Assembly: GCA_964626405.1 (NCBI GenBank)
Contig: CAZVFE010000096.1
Coordinates: forward strand, 1 to 5,433
DNA length: 5,433 bases
Direction of reading: 5' to 3'
Source of the DNA: CAZVFE01 sp964626405
Lineage (GTDB): Bacteria; Bacteroidota; Bacteroidia; Cytophagales; Spirosomataceae
Position numbers and translations under genes: made by a program. This document shows positions 1 through 5,433 of the stretch, piece by piece; position 1 is the first letter of the stretch; each line of letters opens with the position of its first letter. The notes beneath the pieces were generated by a model that was not told where the DNA came from, did no database searches, and saw only the letters and a list, made by a program, of their open reading frames with translations.

Positions 1-1205
1 TGATTATTTTCTAAAATGGCTGCTACGATTCTAGGTAATGCTAGTGCAGACCCATTCAAAGTATGTAAAATTTCTGTTTTACCCTCTACTTTAGCTCTTA
101 GTTTTAATCTGTTTGATTGGAATGTTTCAAAATTTGAAACAGAACTTACTTCCAACCATCTTTCTTGTGCAGCAGACCAAACTTCCATATCATAAGTTAG
201 TGCAGAAGCAAAACTCATGTCTCCACCACATAAACGTAATACTCGATAATGTAATCCTAATTTTTGTAATAAGCCTTGAACATAAGAAGACATTTCTTCC
301 AAGGTTTGATATGAATTTTCTGGCTTAGTAATTTGTACGATTTCAACTTTATCAAATTGATGTAATCGATTTAAACCACGAACATGCGCGCCCCAAGAAC
401 CTGCTTCTCTTCTAAAACATGGGGTATGTCCTGCCACTTTTATTGGAAGGTCTTTAATATCAATTATTTCATCTCGAAATAAATTCGTGATTGGTACCTC
501 TGCCGTTGGGATTAAATACAGTCCTTCTTCTTTTGTGACATACATTTGTCCCTCTTTGTCTGGCAACTGTCCGGTCCCAAATCCAGAATCTTCATTTATT
601 AAAATAGGAGGTTGCACTTCTTTATAGCCATTTTCAATAGCTTGATCTAAAAAGAAATTGATAAGAGCTCTTTGTAATCTAGCTCCTTTCCCTTTATAAA
701 CTGGAAAACCTGCACCTGAGATCTTCACTCCTAAATCAAAATCGATAATATCTAGTTTTTTGATTAAATCCCAATGTGGAAGGGCCGTTTCATGTAATTT
801 TGGCGTATCTCCATGGGTTAAGACTACTTCGTTATCTTCTGCAGTTCTACCAGCAGGAACGGATTCATGCGGAAGATTGGGAAGGCTAACAAGAGAATTA
901 AATACTTTTTCTTCCGCAACTTTAATTTCCTCTCCCAGATTTTTTATTTTTTCTTTTAATTCGGTTGTCTGGGCTTTCTTCGCATTTGCCTCTTCCACCT
1001 GTCCAGCTTTCATTAATTCTCCAATTGAACGAGAAATTGAATTGGATTGCTCTTGAGCTTGCTCCACTTCTTGCTGAAGTTTTTTTCTTTGCTCATCCAA
1101 AGCTAAAATTTCCTCTACCACAGATTGGGCATTAGGAAAATTTTTCTTCTCTAAACCTTTTAGGGTTTTTTCAAAATTAGACTTAATATAATGAATACTT
1201 AACAT
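1..1205 (-). CDS. serS: Seryl-tRNA synthetase (SerRS), 3' end cut off by window edge
   Basis: Cytoplasmic class II aminoacyl-tRNA synthetase that activates serine with ATP and charges tRNA-Ser (and tRNA-Sec where present). I translated it by hand: an open frame of 401 residues from ATG at 1205 to the left edge, with no stop. Residues 1 to about 110 are the N-terminal tRNA-binding arm: a start MLSIHYIKSNFEKTL, then a long Lys/Glu/Gln-rich heptad region typical of the antiparallel coiled coil, ending in NLPHESVP. The catalytic domain follows, with TAEVP at 234-238 (serine/ATP site), motif 2 starting FRREAGS at 264-270 and continuing RGLNRLHQFDKVE, and motif 3 at 383-401 with LNGSALALPR and its ATP-binding Arg392. 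Family length is about 420-430 residues, so some 20-25 are missing. The start lies 6 bases after the aspartate kinase stop, with only an A-rich leader and no clear Shine-Dalgarno. It is probably co-transcribed with lysC; no T-box-like leader could fit in the gap. Identity is very secure. Confidence 0.97.
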   Translation of the reverse strand, partial: MLSIHYIKSNFEKTLKGLEKKNFPNAQSVVEEILALDEQRKKLQQEVEQAQEQSNSISRSIGELMKAGQVEEANAKKAQTTELKEKIKNLGEEIKVAEEKVFNSLVSLPNLPHESVPAGRTAEDNEVVLTHGDTPKLHETALPHWDLIKKLDIIDFDLGVKISGAGFPVYKGKGARLQRALINFFLDQAIENGYKEVQPPILINEDSGFGTGQLPDKEGQMYVTKEEGLYLIPTAEVPITNLFRDEIIDIKDLPIKVAGHTPCFRREAGSWGAHVRGLNRLHQFDKVEIVQITKPENSYQTLEEMSSYVQGLLQKLGLHYRVLRLCGGDMSFASALTYDMEVWSAAQERWLEVSSVSNFETFQSNRLKLRAKVEGKTEILHTLNGSALALPRIVAAILENN

Positions 1206-1211
1206 AATTTT

Positions 1212-2534
1212 TTAAAAGAATAATCCGTCATTCAAAGCATTTAATGCATCTGCTTTGTATTTTGCATCTACTAAGATAGAAATATTATGCTCAGAAGCAC
1301 CATAAGAAATCATTCTTATTGGGATATTTTCCATTGCTTTTAATACCTTTATCGCAATACCTTCCTTATCAGCACTGAAGTTTCCAACAATACAAATAAT
1401 AACTTGATTTGAATCGCATTCCTCTAAATCTGAGAATTCGCTTAAATCAGCCATGATTTTATCGAAATTTTTGGTATTGTCGATTGTCACAGAAACAGAT
1501 ACCTCCGAAGTGGTAATCATGTCTACAGGAGTCTTATATTTTTCAAATATTTCGAAAACTTTTCTTAAAAATCCATAAGCATTTAACATCCTTGTTGAAT
1601 GGATATAAATTGCTGTAATATCATCCTTCGCAGCAATCGCCTTGAACTCAACATTATTGGTTTTTTCAGATATTAAGGTACCATAAGCTTGCGGCTCCAT
1701 GGTATTTTTAAGTCTTACAGGTACACCTTTGATTTTAGAAGGAGTAATTGTGCTAGGATGTAAAATTTTTGCTCCAAAATAAGCTAATTCTGCCGCCTCT
1801 TCAAAGGATAATTCACGAATTGGGAAGGTTTTCTTTACAATTCTTGGATCATTATTATGCATACCATCGATATCCGTCCAAATTTGAACTTCTTCTGCCA
1901 AAATCGCTGCACCAACTAATGAAGCAGTATAATCCGACCCTCCTCTTTTTAAATTATCAATTTCTCCTTCAGGATTTCTACAAATAAACCCTTGAGTAAT
2001 ATAAATCAATTGGTCATTATTAAGATCCAATTGAACCTTTATTTTTTCTTCAATCTTCTTTAGAATAGGCTCTCCGTCTCCATCGATTACCATATATTCC
2101 AATGCTGGAATTAATTTTACCTCAACCTTTTCTTCTTCAAGATATGCCGTGAACATTTGGGTAGAAAGCAATTCTCCCATAGCCACCATCTCCTTTTCCT
2201 GCTTAGCCGAATAAGGTTCAATTTGAATTAGTTCCTTGATCCTTGAAAATTCCTTTTCTATAATTCCTTTCCCTTTTTCTAATCCTTCTGCTGTAGAATA
2301 TAATTCAGAAAGGAAAGTTTGATAATGCTGATATAAATTTTCGATTATTGTATTAGCCTCGCTAATTTCTCTTTTTTTAACCGATTCAGAAATAGAAATA
2401 AGAGAATTAGTACTTCCAGAAAGTGCAGAAAGTACCACAATTTTAGACTTATTATCTTCTGTAATTAATTTTTTAATGGAATGCATACGTTCTGGTTTTC
2501 CAACCGACGTACCCCCGAATTTCCAAACTTGCAT
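1212..2534 (-). CDS. lysC: Monofunctional aspartate kinase with tandem ACT domains
   Basis: Phosphorylates L-aspartate to 4-phosphoaspartate, the first step towards lysine/diaminopimelate, threonine, methionine and isoleucine; cytoplasmic. The 440 residues match the length of E. coli LysC (about 449). The kinase domain (1 to about 290) shows KFGGTSV at 5-11, MGELLST at 119-125, LKRGGSDYTA at 195-204, WTDIDGMHNNDPR at 219-231 and FGAKILHPSTI at 253-263. The C-terminal regulatory part has two ACT units, seen in MITTSEVSVSVTID at 339-352 and ISYGASEHNISILV at 409-422. The segment MLNAYGFLRKVFEIF with the following PVDMITTSEVSVS closely resembles the lysine-binding ACT region of E. coli LysC, so feedback inhibition by lysine is a reasonable inference; the effector is not proven by sequence. 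There is no fused homoserine dehydrogenase domain. ATG at 2534 sits 11 bases after the ribH stop, and KFGGTSV four residues in leaves no room for a later start. Function is secure; the symbol lysC (rather than another aspartokinase paralogue name) is the conventional choice. Confidence 0.94.
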   Translation of the reverse strand: MQVWKFGGTSVGKPERMHSIKKLITEDNKSKIVVLSALSGSTNSLISISESVKKREISEANTIIENLYQHYQTFLSELYSTAEGLEKGKGIIEKEFSRIKELIQIEPYSAKQEKEMVAMGELLSTQMFTAYLEEEKVEVKLIPALEYMVIDGDGEPILKKIEEKIKVQLDLNNDQLIYITQGFICRNPEGEIDNLKRGGSDYTASLVGAAILAEEVQIWTDIDGMHNNDPRIVKKTFPIRELSFEEAAELAYFGAKILHPSTITPSKIKGVPVRLKNTMEPQAYGTLISEKTNNVEFKAIAAKDDITAIYIHSTRMLNAYGFLRKVFEIFEKYKTPVDMITTSEVSVSVTIDNTKNFDKIMADLSEFSDLEECDSNQVIICIVGNFSADKEGIAIKVLKAMENIPIRMISYGASEHNISILVDAKYKADALNALNDGLFF

Positions 2535-2545
2535 ATAGGATAAAT

Positions 2546-3022
2546 TTACAAATTCAACATTTTTATCGCTGTGATTCCAGCCTCGACACCCTTATTTCCA
2601 TGCTTTCCTCCTGCTCTATCCAGTGCTTGCTGCATATTGTCTGGAGTTAGTACTCCAAATATAACGGGTTTATCAAATTTTAAATTCACATTAGTAATGC
2701 CCTGCGCTACAGCATGTGCTATAAAATCAAAATGTTTTGTCTCTCCTTGAATGATACATCCAATAGTTATAACAGCATCTATTTTTGATTTTGAAGCTAA
2801 TTTTTGAGCACCTAATGTTAATTCAAAACTACCAGGAACATTCACACGAATAATATTTTTCGGTTTTGCACCTTTTTCAATAAGCGTATCATAAGCTCCT
2901 TGATATAAGGCCTCCGTTATTTCTTCGTTCCACTCAGATACAACTATACCAAATTTCTTGTTGCTAATATCTGGTAAACCTTCTGAATTGAATTCACTAA
3001 GATTTTTATTCGCTGATGACAT
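2546..3022 (-). CDS. ribH: 6,7-dimethyl-8-ribityllumazine synthase (lumazine synthase)
   Basis: Condenses 5-amino-6-ribitylamino-uracil with 3,4-dihydroxy-2-butanone 4-phosphate to 6,7-dimethyl-8-ribityllumazine, the penultimate step of riboflavin synthesis; the family forms pentamers or 60-subunit icosahedral shells in the cytoplasm. With ATG at 3022 the protein has 158 residues, normal for the family. Visible sites are SEWN at 29-32 (substrate ring stacking), VPGSFEL at 62-68, GETKHFDFI at 93-101 with the catalytic His97, and GVLTPDNM followed by RAGGKHGNKG at 136-145, where Arg136 is the expected phosphate-binding residue. The frame stays open upstream to another ATG at 3079, but those 19 extra residues are the out-of-frame reading of the preceding gene's end and look nothing like RibH. 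The chosen start overlaps the TPR gene by 17 bases, suggesting translational coupling. No other rib gene and no FMN riboswitch is visible nearby. Confidence 0.96.
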   Translation of the reverse strand: MSSANKNLSEFNSEGLPDISNKKFGIVVSEWNEEITEALYQGAYDTLIEKGAKPKNIIRVNVPGSFELTLGAQKLASKSKIDAVITIGCIIQGETKHFDFIAHAVAQGITNVNLKFDKPVIFGVLTPDNMQQALDRAGGKHGNKGVEAGITAIKMLNL

Positions 3023-3692
3023 CTGATGCGCTTTCCAACATTCCCTTATATTTCTTTGCAGCCATAGCTTCCGGAGCAATAGGGTAGTTATCTATGATTT
3101 TTGAATATGTTTCAATTGCCTCCTGATTATCTTCATTTGCTTCATAAGCAATTGCTAATTTTAATAAATAACCTGGAGTAAAGGTATCATTTGGCTTATA
3201 TTCAGATGCCTTAACTAAATAAGGGATTGCCTCAGAATAGGCTTTAGTTTCCATGTAACAATCACCTATTAAAGCATAAGCTCTTGCTTGGACTAATAAA
3301 TCTCCACTTTCAAAATTCTTTAATTTTTCAATTGCATCATTAAATCTTCCTTGCTTCATGTAAGAAACACCTAAATAAAAATCAGCTAAATTTTGAGTAG
3401 ATCCTCCAAATTCATCAGAAATTGCTAATAATTCCTGGTTTGCAGTGTTTAATGAATCAGCTTCAAAAGCATATACCGCGGAGAACAATTTCTTCTCTCC
3501 TTCCTCTGCTTGTGAATTTTGATAATATTTATTTCCGAAAAAAGCAGCCAACCCAATCACAGCAATTCCTGCAATGATATAAATCGTCTTACTATTTTTT
3601 TCAATAGTTTTTTCGAATTTTGTAACCTCTTCTCTCAAAGCCTCCGGGCTTTCGATAATTTCAATGGATTCTTTTAAATCTTTTTTTGCCAT
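3006..3692 (-). CDS. Membrane-anchored tetratricopeptide-repeat protein, YfgM-like
   Basis: A 228-residue protein with a charged N-terminal tail (1-36), one hydrophobic segment at about 37-53 (IYIIAGIAVIGLAAFFG) and a helical C-terminal part with TPR-type repeats. Units are seen around 101-127 (FYLGVSYMKQGRFNDAIEKL), 134-168 (ALIGDCYMETKAYSEAIPYL) and 171-204 (KLAIAYEANEDNQEAIETYSKII), the usual G/A-Y and A-I spacing of TPR helices. The hydrophobic segment is not at the extreme N-terminus and has no lipobox or obvious cleavage site, so it reads as a signal anchor with the TPR domain outside the cytoplasm. This architecture resembles E. coli YfgM, a partner of the periplasmic chaperone network; a similar role is inference only. 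It is the first gene of the probable operon, ends inside the start of ribH, and has an AGGAA ribosome-binding-site-like sequence 5 bases before ATG 3692. TPR identity is firm, precise function unknown. Confidence 0.85.
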   Translation of the reverse strand: MAKKDLKESIEIIESPEALREEVTKFEKTIEKNSKTIYIIAGIAVIGLAAFFGNKYYQNSQAEEGEKKLFSAVYAFEADSLNTANQELLAISDEFGGSTQNLADFYLGVSYMKQGRFNDAIEKLKNFESGDLLVQARAYALIGDCYMETKAYSEAIPYLVKASEYKPNDTFTPGYLLKLAIAYEANEDNQEAIETYSKIIDNYPIAPEAMAAKKYKGMLESASDVISE

Positions 3693-3697
3693 AACTG

Positions 3698-3712
3698 TTC
3701 CTAAATCAGGAA
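3698..3712 (-). promoter_or_regulatory. Shine-Dalgarno-like AGGAA of the TPR gene, inside a small hairpin
   Basis: On the minus strand, AGGAA (3702-3698) lies 5 bases before ATG 3692, a good ribosome-binding-site position and unusual in this window, where the other genes have no clear Shine-Dalgarno. It pairs perfectly with TTCCT (3712-3708) across a 5-base loop. The stem is only 5 bp, so it may be chance; if it forms it would partly hide the site. The RBS supports the chosen start; the hairpin is speculative. Confidence 0.45.
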
Positions 3713-3751
3713 TTTAAACTTTAATTTCCCTAAAAAATTTACAAGGGTCTG

Positions 3752-3759
3752 CAAAATTA
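3752..3759 (-). promoter_or_regulatory. Candidate Bacteroidota -7 promoter element for the TPR-ribH-lysC-serS operon
   Basis: The minus strand reads TAATTTTG, a full match to the Bacteroidota -7 form TAnnTTTG, 59 bases before the TPR start codon. I see no good -33 TTTG at the expected distance upstream (about 17-23 bases), so this rests on one element in AT-rich DNA. It is the best candidate for the whole leftward operon because the internal gaps (11 and 6 bases, and one overlap) leave little room for other dedicated promoters. Confidence 0.45.
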
Positions 3760-3796
3760 TAAAATCTTGTTAATTTGTGGTAATATTTCCTAAATC

Positions 3797-3829
3797 TTTT
3801 CGCCATAAATTTAAAAAAACTTAAATTTG
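3797..3829 (+). promoter_or_regulatory. Candidate Bacteroidota promoter for glpD
   Basis: TAAATTTG at 3822-3829 matches the Bacteroidota -7 form TAnnTTTG exactly. A weak -33 candidate, TTTT at 3797-3800, lies 21 bases upstream, within the usual spacing but lacking the final G. Transcription would begin a few bases after 3829 and give a leader of roughly 25 bases before the TTG start at 3863. The -7 element lies inside one arm of an inverted repeat (3807-3828). Sequence evidence only. Confidence 0.45.
3807..3828. repeat. AT-rich 8-bp inverted repeat over the glpD -7 element
   Basis: AAATTTAA at 3807-3814 and TTAAATTT at 3821-3828 are perfect inverted copies separated by 6 bases. The right arm covers most of the candidate -7 element of glpD, which is where a repressor site could act. 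Each arm contains the self-complementary AAATTT and the region is nearly all A and T, so chance is a serious alternative. Confidence 0.35.
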
Positions 3830-3862
3830 TTTACTTAAATGTTTAATTAATATTCTGAAAAT

Positions 3863-5401
3863 TTGAGAAATACAAGCCTAAATAGTATAAATAACGAAAA
3901 CTTCGATTTAGTAGTTGTAGGAGGTGGTGCCAGTGGTGCAGGTATAGCTTTGGATGCTGTTCTACGAGGTTATAAAGTTTTATTAGTAGAAAAAGGTGAT
4001 TTTGCTTCTCAAACTTCCTCAAAATCAACTAAATTAATTCATGGTGGAGTAAGGTATTTAGAACAAGCAGTAAAGAAATTTGATTTTTCTCAATTGAAAA
4101 TGGTTTATAAAGCATTGCATGAAAGAAAAAACATGATTAACAATGCTCCTCATTTAAGTAAACCACTTGCCTTAATAACCCCTTGTTATTCAATTTTTGA
4201 AAAAATTTATTATGGCATCGGGATGAAAATCTATGATTTATTGGCAGGTTCTACCAATCTTAAATCCTCCCGATTCCTAACGAATTCTAAGGTGAAAGAA
4301 ATTTGTCCAGGAATGAACACCCAAGGCATGGTAGGAGGTATCCTATATTATGATGGACAAATGAATGATGCAAGATATAATTTAAGTATTATATTTTCAG
4401 CCCAAAAATTAGGCGCCATTTGTTTGAATTATACCTCATTGGTTTCTTTGAAGAAAAAGCAATCTAAATTTAATTTAATCCTAAGGGATGAAATTACTGG
4501 AGAAAATTATACCATTCAATCTAAAGCAGTAATCAATGCCACCGGTCCTTTCTCAGATCATATTCGTTTAATGGCTAATCCCAAACTTTCAGAAAGAATG
4601 ACTGTAAGTCGCGGGGCTCACATAGTGTTGGATTCAAGTTTTTTCCCAGGTGAAAATTCATTATTAATTCCAAAGACTAAGGATGGTCGGGTAATTTTTG
4701 TTATACCTTTCCGTTCCTACACCTTGATAGGAACTACAGATGACCCCGATCAACTTTCGGAAAATCCTGAAATATTAGAAACAGAAAAAGAATATTTATT
4801 GAATTATTTCAATCTATATGCGCATAAACAAGCTACCAAGGAGGATATTAAAGGTGTGTTTGTGGGACAAAGGCCTTTAGTTTCCATGCATCCGGACGAA
4901 GAGAAAGATACTAAATCTTTGGTTCGTGATCACCTTGTAGAATATGATAATGAGTCTGGCTTGATTAGTATTTTAGGTGGAAAATGGACAACCTACCGCG
5001 TAATGGCAGAGGATACGGTGGATACAATGGAGAAAAAAATATTTAAGAAAGAGCCTGCTGAATGTAAAACACCTAATTTTATTTTAGTTGGGGGAGAAAA
5101 ATTTGATCATTCTCTTTTAAAAGATATTCAATTAGACCCAAAAGAAAAAGACCAAATTTTGGCTCATTGGCATGAAATATACGGTTCAGAATCAGTAAAA
5201 GTTAAGGAAATATGTAATTCTCAAGAAAATGGTTGGGAACCAATTTTAACTGGTTACCCCTATAGAAAAGGAGAAATTGCGTATTTGAAAAATTTTGAAT
5301 CGGTGGTTAAAAATCAAGATATAGTAGACCGCAGATGGGGAATAAGCCTTAGAGATATTAAGTTATCTGAGGCGATATTGAAATTAATTAGTGAAGAGTA
5401 A
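3863..5401 (+). CDS. glpD: FAD-dependent glycerol-3-phosphate dehydrogenase, probable TTG start
   Basis: Oxidises sn-glycerol 3-phosphate to dihydroxyacetone phosphate at the cytoplasmic membrane and passes electrons to the quinone pool. The 512 residues fit the family (about 500-560). The N-terminal FAD-binding fold shows VVVGGGASGAG at 17-27, then TSSKSTKLIHGGVRYLEQ at 51-68, a signature of this family. YYDGQMNDAR at 162-171, NATGPFSD at 225-232, SRGAHIV at 249-255, IGTTDDP at 289-295, GQRPLV at 335-340 and LGGKWTTYR at 371-379 follow. His253, Arg337 and Arg355 sit where the substrate-binding His/Arg residues of characterised GlpD are expected. The C-terminal domain (about 390-512) is recognisable but more divergent. 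Start: a stop codon at 3848-3850 closes the frame just upstream, there is no in-frame ATG before the FAD motif, and TTG 3863 places 13 residues ahead of the FDLVVVGGG strand, as usual. It is divergent from the leftward operon; no glpK or glpF is seen, though the window ends just after the stop. Confidence 0.93.
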   Translation: MRNTSLNSINNENFDLVVVGGGASGAGIALDAVLRGYKVLLVEKGDFASQTSSKSTKLIHGGVRYLEQAVKKFDFSQLKMVYKALHERKNMINNAPHLSKPLALITPCYSIFEKIYYGIGMKIYDLLAGSTNLKSSRFLTNSKVKEICPGMNTQGMVGGILYYDGQMNDARYNLSIIFSAQKLGAICLNYTSLVSLKKKQSKFNLILRDEITGENYTIQSKAVINATGPFSDHIRLMANPKLSERMTVSRGAHIVLDSSFFPGENSLLIPKTKDGRVIFVIPFRSYTLIGTTDDPDQLSENPEILETEKEYLLNYFNLYAHKQATKEDIKGVFVGQRPLVSMHPDEEKDTKSLVRDHLVEYDNESGLISILGGKWTTYRVMAEDTVDTMEKKIFKKEPAECKTPNFILVGGEKFDHSLLKDIQLDPKEKDQILAHWHEIYGSESVKVKEICNSQENGWEPILTGYPYRKGEIAYLKNFESVVKNQDIVDRRWGISLRDIKLSEAILKLISEE

Positions 5402-5433
5402 AGGCACGATATCTCATGTCTTCACTCTTCACT
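5390..5433. repeat. 10-bp inverted repeat straddling the end of glpD, possible terminator
   Basis: AGTGAAGAGT (5390-5399) and ACTCTTCACT (5424-5433) are perfect inverted copies around a 24-base spacer. The left arm includes the last glpD sense codons and the first base of its TAA stop. The spacer is long and no T-run is visible before the window ends, so it is not a standard intrinsic terminator; pairing could extend no further inward (A against C). The right arm touches the window edge, so the element's full extent is unknown. Confidence 0.4.
5419..5432. repeat. Perfect 7-bp tandem duplication TCTTCAC x2
   Basis: TCTTCAC occurs at 5419-5425 and again at 5426-5432, followed by T at the last base, so more copies could lie beyond the window. 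It is also the reverse complement of part of the glpD 3' end (GTGAAGA). Two copies are too few to call a repeat family. Confidence 0.4.

Noticed and set aside
113..328. Plus-strand open frame of 71 codons
   Set aside because: Lies opposite the conserved catalytic domain of serS; no recognisable motif, and the minus-strand frame is a clear SerRS.
760..1056. Plus-strand open frame of 98 codons
   Set aside because: Antisense shadow of the serS coiled-coil arm; its Ser/Phe-rich composition reflects the complement of Lys/Glu-rich codons.
1769..1987. Plus-strand open frame of 72 codons
   Set aside because: Antisense to the core aspartate kinase domain, with no independent evidence of coding.
3771..3777. 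TAATTTG as an alternative rightward -7 element
   Set aside because: One base short of the TAnnTTTG spacing and farther from glpD than the exact match at 3822-3829.
3693..3862. Possible riboswitch or small RNA in the divergent intergenic region
   Set aside because: With the leftward leader only about 50 bases from the candidate start site, there is no room for an FMN or lysine riboswitch, and I see no conserved core or long stem. Only short AT-rich repeats are present.
3843..4028. Minus-strand open frame of 61 codons across the glpD start
   Set aside because: Its His/Leu-rich text is the complement of the glycine-rich FAD motif region of glpD; no family resemblance.
1..5433. Undescribed defence, mobile or biosynthetic system
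   Set aside because: All five genes belong to known housekeeping or common envelope families, with uniform AT-rich composition, no integrase, transposase, repeat array or unknown gene cluster.

Overview
This is an AT-rich chromosomal window, most likely from a member of the Bacteroidota (perhaps Cytophagales-like; the rank below phylum is a guess). Three things point there. The SerRS, RibH and GlpD sequences have the wording I associate with that phylum. Shine-Dalgarno signals are mostly absent. The divergent intergenic region carries candidate -7 elements of the Bacteroidota form TAnnTTTG on both strands. No mobile element, tRNA, rRNA, CRISPR array or phage gene is visible, and coding density is very high.

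Layout. Positions 1-3692 hold four genes on the minus strand, packed so tightly that they look like one operon. In transcription order they are: a membrane-anchored TPR protein (3692-3006); lumazine synthase ribH (3022-2546, overlapping the TPR gene by 17 bases); monofunctional aspartate kinase lysC (2534-1212, 11-base gap); and seryl-tRNA synthetase serS (from 1205, 6-base gap, running off the left edge with about 20-25 C-terminal residues missing). Positions 3693-3862 are a 170-base divergent promoter region. It holds a candidate promoter for each direction, an AT-rich inverted repeat over the rightward -7 element, and a small hairpin over the leftward ribosome-binding site. Positions 3863-5401 are a plus-strand FAD-dependent glycerol-3-phosphate dehydrogenase (glpD) that appears to start at TTG. 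The last 44 bases contain a 10-bp inverted repeat straddling the glpD stop codon and a 7-bp tandem duplication.

How the genes work together. The leftward operon mixes housekeeping functions: a probable envelope TPR protein, the penultimate step of riboflavin synthesis, the first committed step of the aspartate-family amino acids, and serine charging of tRNA. They share no pathway, so joint transcription probably reflects growth-linked expression. The divergent glpD feeds electrons from glycerol-3-phosphate into the quinone pool and links lipid/glycerol metabolism to respiration.

I found no convincing new biological system here. This is an ordinary core-genome region, and the findings below are modest points about gene starts, overlaps and small repeats.
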